A DNA stretch of 64,000 bases from Arenibacter antarcticus (GCF_041320605.1 NZ_CP166679.1:1922001-1986000); one strand, 5' to 3'. Shown: positions 18,401 to 27,014, counted from the first letter of the stretch. Notes: a model not told the origin generated them from the sequence alone. Made by a program: numbers and translations.

Positions 18401-19945
18401 ATATATGGTTTTGCCGTCTTTATTCTTAAAACGGTATTCAAGATACGTATAAGCATCTCTAGGCTGAATTTTAATCCATTTTTTGTGCTCCAAGAACCAC
18501 TTGGTGCGGATGGATGGAAATCCCTTAGTTAAATAAGCGGCAATAAAAGGATGGATATTTAAGCTAATTCCATTGTCCTTTGCCGGTCCTTTTAGGAGTT
18601 TTTCCAGATCTACATTTATCTTGTCTAGTAAGACTATGGGTGCTTCTACCTCTGGCCCAGTGCCATTGGGGTTCACCTCACTCGTCTTAATGTTCATTTC
18701 GGGCCTTACCCGTTGTCTTGTAATTTGTATCAGTCCAAACTTACTGGGAGGCAGTATTTTGTGTTTGGCCCTATCGTCCTTCATCTCATCTCTAAGATGT
18801 TCAAAAAGGCGTCTTCTGTGTTCGCCTTTGCCCATATCTATAAAGTCTACCACGATAATTCCTCCCATATCGCGGAGTCTCAATTGTCTGGCAATCTCCG
18901 AAGCGGCCAATAAATTGACCTCGAGGGCGGTATCTTCCTGATTTTTGGCTTTATTGGAACGGTTGCCGCTATTTACATCGATAACGTGCAATGCTTCCGT
19001 ATGTTCAATAATCAGATAGGCACCTTTACTCATAGTGGCGGTGCGCCCAAAAGAAGTTTTGATCTGTCTTTCTATCCCAAATTTTTCAAATATGGGAACA
19101 GTAGAACTATACAACTTTACAATAGATTCTTTCTCTGGTGCAATTTCATGCACATAATCTTTTACCTGTTCATAAAGCGTTTCGTCATCCACATGGATTC
19201 CCGTAAAGGAATCGTTAAAAACATCCCTTAGAATGGAAGATGCCCTGTTGAGCTCTACCAAAACTTTGGATGGATGCGGTGCTTTCTGAATTTTGTTGCA
19301 CATCACTGACCATTTGATCAGTAAATTCTGCAAATCTTTATCCAATTCTGCTACTTTTTTGCCTTCTGCTACTGTCCGGATAATAACGCCAAACCCTTTA
19401 GGTTTAATGCTTCTGACCAGCCTTTTTAACCTGTCTTTTTCTTCTTTACTCTCTATTTTTTGAGAAACCGATACGCGGTCGGAAAAAGGGACCATGACCA
19501 AATAACGGCCAGCTATGGAAAGTTCTGAGCTTATTCTTGGTCCTTTTGTGGAAATAGGTTCCTTTACTATTTGTACTAGTAAGGATTGATTGGCCTTGAT
19601 AGCATCGCTGATGCTACCATTTTTGTCAATATCTTCTTCGAACTGAAAATTGTCCAAAGAGTAGTCTGTAAGTTTTCCTGTGCTAACTTTTTTAATGAAT
19701 TTCAACATAGAAGCCAGTTGCGGACCAAGGTCGTGGTAATGTAGAAAGGCGTCCTTCTCATACCCGACATTTACAAATGCCGCATTTAATCCAGTAACAG
19801 GTTTTCTGACTTTGGCGATCATTATATCGCCAACGGCAAAATCGTTACTGTCCTCTTCTTTGTGTAATTCAGTGAGTTTTCCATCTTTTAGCAAGGCAAA
19901 ATCAACGGCATTGGAACTAGATCTTACGATTAATTCTCTATTCAC
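18398..19945 (-). CDS. rng: Ribonuclease E/G
   Basis: Endoribonuclease of mRNA decay and rRNA maturation. The S1-like N-terminal region carries VGDIMIAKVRKPVTGLNAAF and EKDAFLHYHDLGPQ. The DNase I-like catalytic part has IDVNSGNRS and GGIIVVDFIDM, with the metal-binding Asp residues of the family. I prefer the GTG at 19945 (protein VNRELIVRSSS), which is where homologues begin; an in-frame ATG at 19993 adds 16 residues. There is no long E-type scaffold tail, so RNase G size fits. A hairpin at 20041-20060 (GAAATTCT / AGAATTTC) and a terminator separate it from the upstream genes. Confidence 0.9.
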   Translation of the reverse strand: MNRELIVRSSSNAVDFALLKDGKLTELHKEEDSNDFAVGDIMIAKVRKPVTGLNAAFVNVGYEKDAFLHYHDLGPQLASMLKFIKKVSTGKLTDYSLDNFQFEEDIDKNGSISDAIKANQSLLVQIVKEPISTKGPRISSELSIAGRYLVMVPFSDRVSVSQKIESKEEKDRLKRLVRSIKPKGFGVIIRTVAEGKKVAELDKDLQNLLIKWSVMCNKIQKAPHPSKVLVELNRASSILRDVFNDSFTGIHVDDETLYEQVKDYVHEIAPEKESIVKLYSSTVPIFEKFGIERQIKTSFGRTATMSKGAYLIIEHTEALHVIDVNSGNRSNKAKNQEDTALEVNLLAASEIARQLRLRDMGGIIVVDFIDMGKGEHRRRLFEHLRDEMKDDRAKHKILPPSKFGLIQITRQRVRPEMNIKTSEVNPNGTGPEVEAPIVLLDKINVDLEKLLKGPAKDNGISLNIHPFIAAYLTKGFPSIRTKWFLEHKKWIKIQPRDAYTYLEYRFKNKDGKTIY

Positions 19946-20080
19946 CTGAATTAATTTATATTCATCCCGTAAGTCGAGCCCGAAGGTCAACATGGAACAA
20001 ATGATTAAACAATAATTTGTACAGGTTGTATAAACCCGTCGAAATTCTTTTGAGAATTTCTATGTCAAGGAACGTAAAAA

Positions 20081-20112
20081 AAGAAAAAGTAGTTGTAAAA
20101 ACTACTTTTTCT
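20081..20112 (-). terminator. Terminator overlapping the stop of the small basic protein gene
   Basis: Perfect 14-bp stem AAGAAAAAGTAGTT / AACTACTTTTTCTT with loop GTAA. The stop codon (20102-20104) is inside the stem. Confidence 0.8.
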
Positions 20113-20191
20113 TGTGTCGGTTAGCTCTCCTGCGCTTTTTGCGCTTGTGGGTAGCTACCTTATGTCTTTTTCTTTTCTTACCGCTGGGCAT
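20102..20191 (-). CDS. 29-residue, highly basic, probably ribosome- or RNA-associated protein
   Basis: A complete minus-strand frame of 29 codons encodes MPSGKKRKRHKVATH followed by KRKKRRRANRHKKK. More than half of the residues are Lys, Arg or His. It lies between the HU gene and the RNase G gene and ends in a perfect terminator hairpin. Composition and length resemble small ribosomal proteins such as Thx or bL36-type extensions, but it matches neither by sequence. I recall the same small gene next to RNase G in other flavobacteria, from memory only. A ribosomal role is inference. Confidence 0.7.
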   Translation of the reverse strand: MPSGKKRKRHKVATHKRKKRRRANRHKKK

Positions 20192-20219
20192 AAAGGTCTA
20201 TTTTTAGGTTAATATTATT

Positions 20220-20510
20220 TTATTTAACTTGTACATTACTTTTAACACCTTCTACAAAAACCTTTGCTGGTTTAAAAGCAGGGATATTGTGTGCTGGTAT
20301 TTTAATGGTAGTGTTTTTTGATATATTTCTACCAGTTTTTTCGGCTCTTGTTTTAATTATAAAACTACCAAATCCTCTTAGGTATACGTTGTCACCACCC
20401 TCTAAGGAGTTTTTTACTTCTTCCATAAAGGATTCTACAGTCGCTTGTACATCACCTTTTTCAATGCCCAGCTTTTCTGAGATTCTCGTTACAATTTCCG
20501 CTTTCGTCAT
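20220..20510 (-). CDS. HU family DNA-binding protein
   Basis: 96 residues. N-terminal helices MTKAEIVTRISEKLGIEK, then the conserved DNA-binding arm region GFGSFIIKTRAEKTGRN and PAHNIPAFKPAKVF. It is a histone-like nucleoid protein that binds and bends DNA as a dimer. The promoter lies on the minus strand with TATATTTG at 20549-20556. The small basic protein gene follows by 28 bp and may share the transcript. Confidence 0.93.
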   Translation of the reverse strand: MTKAEIVTRISEKLGIEKGDVQATVESFMEEVKNSLEGGDNVYLRGFGSFIIKTRAEKTGRNISKNTTIKIPAHNIPAFKPAKVFVEGVKSNVQVK

Positions 20511-20548
20511 TTTAAGTAAATATATTTCTATGTGTTTTTTTCGGGACG

Positions 20549-20579
20549 CAAATATATGAATTAAATTATATCTTTCAAT
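20549..20579 (-). promoter_or_regulatory. Promoter of the HU gene
   Basis: On the minus strand TTGA, 18 bp, TATATTTG match the Bacteroidota -33/-7 consensus (TTTG, about 19 bp, TAnnTTTG). The start codon is 39 bp downstream. Confidence 0.6.
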
Positions 20580-20612
20580 GCTAAAGAACTTAATTTTAAG
20601 ATGGTAAACTAT

Positions 20613-20620
20613 TACATTTG
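20613..20620 (+). promoter_or_regulatory. -7 element upstream of mutY
   Basis: TACATTTG matches TAnnTTTG and lies 18 bp before the mutY ATG. The -33 box is weak, so a very short leader is implied. Confidence 0.45.
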
Positions 20621-20638
20621 TAAATCAGACCTTACTAA

Positions 20639-21676
20639 ATGAGTTTTTCTAGAATTATTTTGCAGTGGTACGGAGTGCATAAGAGACCGCTTCCATGGCG
20701 AAAGACACGTGAACCTTACCTAATATGGCTATCCGAAATTATGTTACAGCAGACCCGGGTAGCGCAGGGAATTCCCTATTATTTAACATTTGTTAAGGCT
20801 TTTCCCACCGTGGAGGACCTTGCTGCTGCAAAAGAGGATGAGGTTTTAAAGTTATGGCAGGGTCTAGGGTATTATTCCAGGGCTAGAAACCTACATGCCA
20901 CCGCTAAGTTTATCGCGGCAGAGTACAGTGGCGTGTTCCCAGATACCTACAAGGAATTGGTGAAGCTAAAAGGAATTGGGGATTATACGGCTAGCGCAAT
21001 GGCCTCTATTTGTTTTGACAAGCCGGAAGCAGTGGTAGACGGAAACGTTTTTCGGGTGTTGGCGCGTTACTTCGGGGTAGATTTGCCGATAAATAGTTCT
21101 GAGGGTATTGCTTTTTTTAAGGAGCTTGCAATCAAGGTGATGGATGTTTCTAACATCAGGGACTATAACCAAGGGTTAATGGAATTCGGTGCCTTGCAGT
21201 GTACTCCCAAAAATCCAGATTGTATTGGTTGCCCGTTAAATGTAGGTTGTGTAGCCTTGGCTAGGGATGCGGTAAGCATCTTGCCGGTAAAAATTAAGAA
21301 GAACAAAATACGAAAACGATATTTTAATTATTTGGTACTGGTAGATGAAAATAATAGTACCTTGTTGCAACAGCGAAAAGGGCCTGGAATATGGCGAAAC
21401 CTTTATGAATTCCCGCTTTTGGAAACGGAAAGTGAAATTGAGGTAAAGGAGGTGGTCAAAAATTTAAGTGATGTGATAGCCTTAGAAGAGCCTTCTGAGG
21501 TATATTTGTACAATGAGAAACAATTGGTCCATAAATTGTCGCACCAACACTTGCATACCCGGTTTTGGATCGTCCTTGCCGAGAATAAATTGAAGAATGG
21601 GATAAAAATCACCGATCTCCATAAATATCCTGTTCCAGTTTTAATAGCGGATTTTATAGAAGCATTTAAAATTTAG
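20639..21676 (+). CDS. mutY: A/G-specific adenine glycosylase
   Basis: Removes adenine opposite 8-oxoguanine. The N-terminal domain has LPWRKTREPYLIWLSEIMLQQTRV, of which the conserved block is SEIMLQQTRV; the HhH-GPD segment is LKGIGDYTASAMAS with catalytic Asp in VVDGNVFRVL. The Fe-S cysteines are CTPKNPDCIGCPLNVGC. Residues 225-345 form the NUDIX-like 8-oxoG recognition domain. It is complete at 345 residues. ssb starts 24 bp downstream on the same strand. Confidence 0.95.
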   Translation: MSFSRIILQWYGVHKRPLPWRKTREPYLIWLSEIMLQQTRVAQGIPYYLTFVKAFPTVEDLAAAKEDEVLKLWQGLGYYSRARNLHATAKFIAAEYSGVFPDTYKELVKLKGIGDYTASAMASICFDKPEAVVDGNVFRVLARYFGVDLPINSSEGIAFFKELAIKVMDVSNIRDYNQGLMEFGALQCTPKNPDCIGCPLNVGCVALARDAVSILPVKIKKNKIRKRYFNYLVLVDENNSTLLQQRKGPGIWRNLYEFPLLETESEIEVKEVVKNLSDVIALEEPSEVYLYNEKQLVHKLSHQHLHTRFWIVLAENKLKNGIKITDLHKYPVPVLIADFIEAFKI

Positions 21677-21700
21677 TACTTTTGACCTAACATTAAATTT

Positions 21701-22165
21701 ATGAGCGGAACATTAAATAAGGTAATGCTAATTGGGCATTTAGGGGACGAGATTAAAATGCACTATTTTGAAGGTGGAAATTGTATAGGTAGATTCCCTT
21801 TAGCAACCAATGAAACCTATACCAATAAACAGACCGGTGAAAGAATTACCAATACGGATTGGCATAATATTGTAGTACGGAACAAGGCTGCCGAAATATG
21901 CGAAAAATACCTCTCTAAAGGGGATAAAATATATGTAGAGGGCAGATTAAAAAATCGTCAATGGCAGGGCGAGGATGGGACTACACGGTATTCTACCGAG
22001 GTTCACGTTCAGGAATTCACCTTTTTGAGCACCAAAAAGGAGAGCGCTTCCAACAGCCAAGCTAGCCAACAAAATCAACAGCAAGGACCATCGTCCACAA
22101 CAAATAGCCCTAATGAATCGTTAGGAGTTAATGAGCCTGAAAAGGAAGATGATTTACCTTTCTAG
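21701..22165 (+). CDS. ssb: Single-stranded DNA-binding protein
   Basis: OB-fold residues 1-110 (LNKVMLIGHLGDEIKM, TDWHNIVVRNKAAEIC, KGDKIYVEGRLKNRQW), then a Gln/Ser-rich linker and the acidic tail ending EKEDDLPF that docks repair partners. It is downstream of mutY and upstream of gldE in what looks like one transcription unit. A DUF3127 protein at 54.4 kb ends with the same DDLPF. Confidence 0.94.
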   Translation: MSGTLNKVMLIGHLGDEIKMHYFEGGNCIGRFPLATNETYTNKQTGERITNTDWHNIVVRNKAAEICEKYLSKGDKIYVEGRLKNRQWQGEDGTTRYSTEVHVQEFTFLSTKKESASNSQASQQNQQQGPSSTTNSPNESLGVNEPEKEDDLPF

Positions 22166-22189
22166 AAAAATTAAAATAAAAACCTATTA

Positions 22190-23518
22190 GTGGACCCTGA
22201 CCCCCATAGTTTATTGTTGAATTTTATGGCAATCGATACTGCTATTGCCATAAAAAGTATAATTCTTATTCTTCTTTTATGTTGTTCTGCCCTAATTTCG
22301 GGTGCGGAGGTTGCTTTCTTTGGACTATCCCCTACAGATGTTAAGGAGATTGATGATAAAAAAACCACCAAAAGCAAAATAATAGTACAACTTTTAGATC
22401 GACCTAAGAAACTGTTGGCTACGATTTTAATTGCCAACAACGCCATAAATATTGGAGTGGTGTTGTTGTTTAATAAGATTGGGAATACTCTTTTTAAGAA
22501 CCTAGATTACTCCATTTTTGGCCTTGTTCAGATCCGCTTTGTGCTGGAAGTGGTAGTGGTTACCTTTCTAATATTGATGTTCGGAGAAATATTGCCCAAG
22601 GTTTATGCCAATAGGAATAAGTTGATTTTTGCTTTTTTAATGGCTATTCCTTTAAAGGTATTGGATTTTTTATTCTCTCCATTGAGTTTGCCAATGCGAT
22701 CGACCACCATTCTAATGTATCAAAAATTAGGAAAACAGAAATCGAGCCTTAGTGTAGATCATTTGTCGCAGGCACTGGAACTTACCTCGGAAGGCGATAC
22801 CACCAAGGAAGAGCAGAAGTTATTGGAGGGGATTGTTTCTTTTGGTAATACCGATACAAAACAGGTGATGCGCCCAAGGATAGATATTTTCGCCTTGAAC
22901 GGCGATTTGAAGTATCCAGAGGTATTGGTAGAGATAAAAAGGAATGGTTACTCTAGAATTCCGGTTTTTTCGGAAAACATGGATAATGTTTTAGGGGTGC
23001 TTTACGTTAAGGATTTGTTGCCCTATATAGATCGCAAGACTTTTAATTGGATGTCTTTGATTAGGGAGCCCTATTTTGTTCCGGAAAATAAAAAGTTGGA
23101 TGACCTGTTGTTGGAGTTCCAGACTAAAAAGAACCATTTGGCCATTGTAGTCGATGAATATGGTGGGACTTCCGGGATTGTTACCTTGGAGGATATTATA
23201 GAAGAGATCGTTGGGGATATAAGTGATGAGTTTGATGATGAGGATCTTATTTTTTCTAAGTTGGACGATTTTAATTTCGTATTTGATGGAAAAACAACCC
23301 TTCGTGATTTTTACAAGGTAGTTAAGATTAAGGATGAAGATGATTTTGAAAATAATAAAGGCGAATCAGAAACCATTGCCGGATTTATCCTAGAGATTGC
23401 CGGAAACTTCCCTAAAAGGGGAGAGGTGGTGAAGTTTAAGGATTATAAATTTATTGTAGAGAGCTTGGATAAAAAACGATTGAAACAGATAAAAGTAACC
23501 TTGCCTAATGAAGTATAG
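22190..23518 (+). CDS. gldE: Gliding motility-associated protein GldE (CNNM/CBS family)
   Basis: Start is a GTG at 22190. Residues 15-190 hold the DUF21/CNNM membrane domain with about four helices (ISGAEVAFFGLSP, FGEILPKVYAN). Two CBS domains follow (VMRPRIDIFAL and AIVVDEYGGTSGIVTLEDIIEEI). The C-terminus is the CorC/HlyC domain. GldE is required with GldD for gliding and T9SS function in flavobacteria. The end overlaps the gldD start by 11 bp, so the two are translationally coupled. Confidence 0.93.
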   Translation: MDPDPHSLLLNFMAIDTAIAIKSIILILLLCCSALISGAEVAFFGLSPTDVKEIDDKKTTKSKIIVQLLDRPKKLLATILIANNAINIGVVLLFNKIGNTLFKNLDYSIFGLVQIRFVLEVVVVTFLILMFGEILPKVYANRNKLIFAFLMAIPLKVLDFLFSPLSLPMRSTTILMYQKLGKQKSSLSVDHLSQALELTSEGDTTKEEQKLLEGIVSFGNTDTKQVMRPRIDIFALNGDLKYPEVLVEIKRNGYSRIPVFSENMDNVLGVLYVKDLLPYIDRKTFNWMSLIREPYFVPENKKLDDLLLEFQTKKNHLAIVVDEYGGTSGIVTLEDIIEEIVGDISDEFDDEDLIFSKLDDFNFVFDGKTTLRDFYKVVKIKDEDDFENNKGESETIAGFILEIAGNFPKRGEVVKFKDYKFIVESLDKKRLKQIKVTLPNEV

Positions 23519-24062
23519 TATAATAGTTATTTTTTTTGGCTACTTCCTTCTAGCGTCATGCCAAGGAGATATTATGCCGAAGCCTAAGGCGCTATTGCGG
23601 TTAGAGTATCCCAGAGCGGAGCTCATGTCTCTTACGACCGATTATTTTACCATGGAGCACAATGCCATGGCCAAGATAAGGTCCAAGAAGGGCAATTCCT
23701 TTACTTTGGACTACCCCTTAATGCACGGCTCTATTTTTATTACCTATAAAAATGTAAATGGAAATCTAGACAAATTGCTTACCGATGCCCAAAGATTAAG
23801 CTATGAGCATGCGGCAAAGGCTGATAATATTTTAGAGCAACCTTTTGTAAATGAAGAGGGAAGGGTTTATGGTATGTATTATGAAGTAAAGGGAAATGCT
23901 GCTTCCCAGGCACAGTTCTATGTAACCGATAGCACGCAACATTTTGTAACTGGGTCTTTGTATTTCTACGCCAAACCCAATTATGATTCCATTTTACCGG
24001 CCGCAGCTTACTTGCAAAACGATATCCGAAATATTATGGAAACCTTGAAATGGAAAGACTAA
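23508..24062 (+). CDS. gldD: Gliding motility lipoprotein GldD
   Basis: Lipoprotein signal with lipobox LLASC (Cys about residue 19), then PKPKALLRLEYPRAE, characteristic of GldD, and the conserved end ILPAAAYLQNDIRNIMETL. Length 184 is normal. It overlaps gldE by 11 bp. GldD is an essential gliding component of the cell envelope. Confidence 0.93.
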   Translation: MKYSIIVIFFGYFLLASCQGDIMPKPKALLRLEYPRAELMSLTTDYFTMEHNAMAKIRSKKGNSFTLDYPLMHGSIFITYKNVNGNLDKLLTDAQRLSYEHAAKADNILEQPFVNEEGRVYGMYYEVKGNAASQAQFYVTDSTQHFVTGSLYFYAKPNYDSILPAAAYLQNDIRNIMETLKWKD

Positions 24063-24195
24063 AGGATTAATAATGCAGCTGTTGCATTCCCTCGTCTAGT
24101 GTACAATAGTGTCGTCTTAAAATTAGAGTTGTAGATATTATGCCAAGGTTTGTTTCCCTAAGTGTTGGATTTTAAAATTGAATTATAGACTTCTT

Positions 24196-24615
24196 TTAAT
24201 TGCTTTTAAGGAGATCTTCGGCAGTTTTAATACTGGTATTTATCTGATCCCTTAGCGTTTTTACTTTTGCTTCCTCTTCATTCAGCCACATCTGTTTTTC
24301 TTCGGTAAGGGTTTTTCCCTTCATTATTTCATCGCCATCAAATCGGTCACCAAAATGTTTCATCCAATCCATCATGGATTTGTGGCTGTCTTTTAGGTTT
24401 TGTCTTGCCTTGCTATAGCGATTATCTGGGTTGCTTTCATTAATTTTTTCATCCAATTCACTAATCAAATTGCCTATAGTACCCATTTTAGGCATAACCT
24501 CGTCATGTATAGCCAATACTTCCTTCATTTGTGAGGTTTCCTGTTTATTCTCCTTGCAGGAAAAAGGTAAAATTGTTAAAACGATTAGGATAATTATTAA
24601 TCTACTTGTTTTCAT
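24196..24615 (-). CDS. Small helical lipoprotein, function unknown
   Basis: 139 residues with a lipoprotein signal (ILTILPFSCKEN; Cys about 20). The rest is charged and helical (SELDEKINESNPDNRYSKAR, then LKDSHKSMMDWMKHFGD), probably a coiled coil. Homologues in flavobacteria are often labelled viral A-type inclusion protein, which says nothing about function. The dispersed repeat at 24624-24772 ends 8 bp before its start codon and so forms its leader. Confidence 0.7.
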   Translation of the reverse strand: MKTSRLIIILIVLTILPFSCKENKQETSQMKEVLAIHDEVMPKMGTIGNLISELDEKINESNPDNRYSKARQNLKDSHKSMMDWMKHFGDRFDGDEIMKGKTLTEEKQMWLNEEEAKVKTLRDQINTSIKTAEDLLKSN

Positions 24616-24623
24616 ATATAACT

Positions 24624-24772
24624 ATTTATTGTTTTTTAACGGTCATGCTTCGGTTGCGCTTGCCTTAGGCAGATAAACTCCAGTACAGCTATGTACATCT
24701 ACTTACAGCAGTCAGGTTCACATTTCTTTATTAGTATTTGCATCCAATTTTGCGTCATGCTCATTTCATACT
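24624..24772 (-). repeat. Dispersed repeat, copy A (three in the window)
   Basis: Shares with 46939-47046 and (inverted) 54132-54255 the left end TTTTTTAACGGTCAT, the middle GCAGTCAGGTTCACATTTC and the right end GTCATGCTCATTTCATACT. The centre varies and here contains a small TGCC/GGCA hairpin. It lies 8 bp upstream of a minus-strand lipoprotein start. The rest of the gap to 25000 is AT-rich with nothing recognised. Confidence 0.8.
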
Positions 24773-24999
24773 AAAAAATTATAGTGTTTAAGGGTGCAAT
24801 TGCCAATTGGGATTTATTTATACTCTAGGTGTCAAATATACAAAATAGGGGGAATTTTGTTTGGAGTGGCTATAAATTACATGTAGCTTGATAAGCTAAA
24901 AAACACAGTTTGTAAAATCTAAGATGAGTTCCTTGTTAATTTACGTGCATTAATCAGTAAAATTCTGTACTTTAAATGTATAACCTAAAAAAATAATCT

Positions 25000-25455
25000 A
25001 TGAAACTGTTTTCGCTACCTATTAGGTTTGGAATTGCCACTAGTGGTTCATTAATTGCTTATTTTTTAATCTTATCCCTTTTTAATTTGCATACCAATGT
25101 GTTTTATAGTCTGTTTAATGGGGTAATCACTGGTTTTGGTATTTATGAGGCCATAAAATATTATCGAATAGAAACAGGTGTTTCGTTTAATTATGGAAAA
25201 GGTTTTGCTGCCGGAATTGTAACGGGATTTGTTGCGACCATAATATTCACTATATTTTTTGCCTTCTATGCAACTGAGATCAACGTTGGCTTTTTGGATG
25301 AGCTTTCCAAGGTTTGGTTTAGGGACTACAACACTTCCGAAGGTATAGTTTTCTTTACCGTTGCTATTATGGGGTTTGCCACTACACTTGTACTTACCCT
25401 GTCATTTATGCAACTATTTAAGTCGTCCAACAATTTAAATAGGAAATCGGTTTAA
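25000..25455 (+). CDS. DUF4199 family membrane protein
   Basis: 151 residues with four predicted membrane helices (about 10-30, 35-50, 68-92, 123-142), including FNYGKGFAAGIVTGFVATII. This is the usual layout of the Bacteroidota DUF4199 family. No function is known. It stands alone upstream of rplU. Confidence 0.75.
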   Translation: MKLFSLPIRFGIATSGSLIAYFLILSLFNLHTNVFYSLFNGVITGFGIYEAIKYYRIETGVSFNYGKGFAAGIVTGFVATIIFTIFFAFYATEINVGFLDELSKVWFRDYNTSEGIVFFTVAIMGFATTLVLTLSFMQLFKSSNNLNRKSV

Positions 25456-25470
25456 AAATCTAAAAAAAGG

Positions 25471-25501
25471 CTTGTAGATTAAGTATTTAGAACTATATTT
25501 G
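25471..25501 (+). promoter_or_regulatory. Promoter of rplU-rpmA
   Basis: CTTG (25471-25474), 19 bp, TATATTTG (25494-25501) is a close match to the Bacteroidota housekeeping promoter. Transcription would begin just before the hairpin at 25507-25525. Confidence 0.7.
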
Positions 25502-25506
25502 CAGCC

Positions 25507-25525
25507 GCCTAATATAGAGTTAGGC
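25507..25525 (+). promoter_or_regulatory. Hairpin in the rplU leader
   Basis: GCCTAA-TATAGAG-TTAGGC forms a perfect 6-bp stem in the about 55-nt leader, 32 bp before the start codon. It could be an autoregulatory site for ribosomal protein L21 or only an mRNA 5' stabiliser. Confidence 0.4.
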
Positions 25526-25557
25526 TAGTTCTTATATTTATAATTTAAACACAAGCT

Positions 25558-26076
25558 ATGTACGCAATTGTAGAGATAGCAGGGCAGCAATTTAAAGTTG
25601 CGAAAGACCAAAAAGTGTATGTTCACCGTTTGCAAGAGGAAGAAGGTAGCAAAGTAACCTTTGATAACGTTCTTTTGTTGGAAGATGGTAGTGACATCAC
25701 AATTGGCGCCCCCGCTATAGACGGAGCCGCTGTTGAGGCTAAAGTCATTAAGCACCTAAAAGGTGATAAAGTAATCGTCTTTAAAAAGAAAAGACGTAAA
25801 GGTTACAAAACAAAAAATGGTCACCGTCAGTATTTGACGGAAGTGCTAATTGAGGGAATTATTGCCTCTGGAGCCAAAAAGACTGAGAAGAAAGAAGCCA
25901 AACCAGCAGTTAAAAATGCTGAAGTAAAAGCTGAAGCTCCAAAGAAGGTGGAAACACCGGCTACCGATGATTTAGGTAAAAACACGGTTGCGGAATTGAG
26001 AGATATGGCAAAAGCTAAGGGAATTGAAGGTTACTCTTCAATGAAGAAAGCAGAATTAATTGCCGCTTTAAGTTAA
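25558..26076 (+). CDS. rplU: Ribosomal protein bL21 with C-terminal Rho-N/SAP-like extension
   Basis: Residues 1-102 are a normal bL21 (MYAIVEIAGQQFKVAKDQ, KRRKGYKTKNGHRQ). A Lys/Ala/Glu-rich linker (105-138) and a helix-extension-helix module (NTVAELRDMAKAKGIEG, then MKKAELIAAL) follow. That module resembles the Rho N-terminal or SAP nucleic-acid-binding fold. Standard bL21 is about 103 residues, so this is a fusion, seen also in related flavobacteria as far as I recall. rpmA follows 24 bp downstream. Confidence 0.94.
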   Translation: MYAIVEIAGQQFKVAKDQKVYVHRLQEEEGSKVTFDNVLLLEDGSDITIGAPAIDGAAVEAKVIKHLKGDKVIVFKKKRRKGYKTKNGHRQYLTEVLIEGIIASGAKKTEKKEAKPAVKNAEVKAEAPKKVETPATDDLGKNTVAELRDMAKAKGIEGYSSMKKAELIAALS

Positions 26077-26100
26077 TAACTAGAATTAAAACAAAATATC

Positions 26101-26361
26101 ATGGCACACAAAAAAGGTGTTGGTAGTTCCAAAAACGGTAGGGAATCAGAATCGAAACGTTTAGGCGTGAAGATATTTGGTGGTCAGCCTGCCATTGCGG
26201 GAAATATCATCGTAAGACAACGTGGTACAAGACATAATCCTGGACAAAATGTATATGCAGGAAAAGATCATACCTTGCATGCAAGAGTAGACGGTCTTGT
26301 TAAGTTCCAAAAGAAAGCAGGCGGAAAATCTTATGTTTCCATAGAGCCTTTTGAGGCCTAA
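26101..26361 (+). CDS. rpmA: Ribosomal protein bL27
   Basis: 86 residues with [20 protein letters not shown] directly after the initiator Met, so no N-terminal processing extension is present. [15 protein letters not shown] and the terminal VSIEPFEA are typical. It forms the standard rplU-rpmA pair and is followed by a terminator. Confidence 0.95.
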   Translation: MAHKKGVGSSKNGRESESKRLGVKIFGGQPAIAGNIIVRQRGTRHNPGQNVYAGKDHTLHARVDGLVKFQKKAGGKSYVSIEPFEA

Positions 26362-26382
26362 TTGCTTTTTCTTTAAAATTTC

Positions 26383-26418
26383 AAAAAACCCTTTCCATCT
26401 TTTGGAAGGGGTTTTTTT
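26383..26418 (+). terminator. Terminator of rplU-rpmA
   Basis: AACCCTTTCC / GGAAGGGGTT stem with a 7-base loop and T-run, 22 bp after the rpmA stop. Confidence 0.85.
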
Positions 26419-26811
26419 ATGGTTTTTATTTTAGAATTAACATAAGGTGTGCCGTTTTCATGGATCATGACTAATTGTTGTGTTTATGTAAAAAAAAATG
26501 CAAGTTATGTGTAAATACAAATTTTACATTACAAATACCTTTAACAGTGTTTTTATTTGATTGTTCTTTCATTTTACTCAAGGTGATTTTTATTGTTTTT
26601 TATCGGTTTTCGTGAATCTCCGATTTCTTTGCTTGTCCAAAGAAACCGACAAAGGAGGTTCATGAATACCTGATTATATAATAACGGATCAAGTTAGAAA
26701 GTTGTGGGATTATAGATTTAGGCAAATAGATTTGAGAGCTTAAATAGGAAGAATTCTATATTCCTGACCCCTCTGAATTAGGCCCTAGAGGCTTTTATTT
26801 CAGCATTCTCG

Positions 26812-26835
26812 GCACTAAGTCGGGAGACTTAGCGC
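26812..26835. repeat. Dispersed AAGTC-GGGA-GACTT hairpin, third copy
   Basis: GCACTAAGTC / GACTTAGCGC with loop GGGA. It shares core and loop with 5071-5094 and 5131-5154, while the outer stem bases differ in a paired way (G-T there, T-A here). Confidence 0.65.
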
Positions 26836-26957
26836 AGCTAGTTAAGGCTATTTGGCTTGTTCTCCTGAAGAAAATGAGGTGCCACGGTACTGTTACAATG
26901 ATATTGATAAGGGGCGGTTGTGTGTGTGGTGGGATGGAACTGGATGGGTGCTAAAGT
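26835..26957 (+). pseudogene. Possible C-terminal fragment of a lost gene
   Basis: A 38-codon frame after a TAA ends at the TAA beginning 26956 and reads SPEENEVPRYCYNDIDKG then RLCVWWDGTGWVLK. The W-W-DGTGW end looks like the C-terminus of repeat or fibre-like proteins. There is no start codon upstream. The rest of 26419-26811 shows nothing I can name. Confidence 0.3.
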
Positions 26958-26994
26958 AAAATCCCTTATATTAAATTAATATAAGGGATTTTTT
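26958..26994 (-). terminator. Terminator of sahH
   Basis: AAAATCCCTTATATTAA and its inverse TTAATATAAGGGATTTT form a 17-bp stem 20 bp past the sahH stop. Confidence 0.85.
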
Positions 26995-27014
26995 AATCTA
27001 TTGCTTACGGGGCG

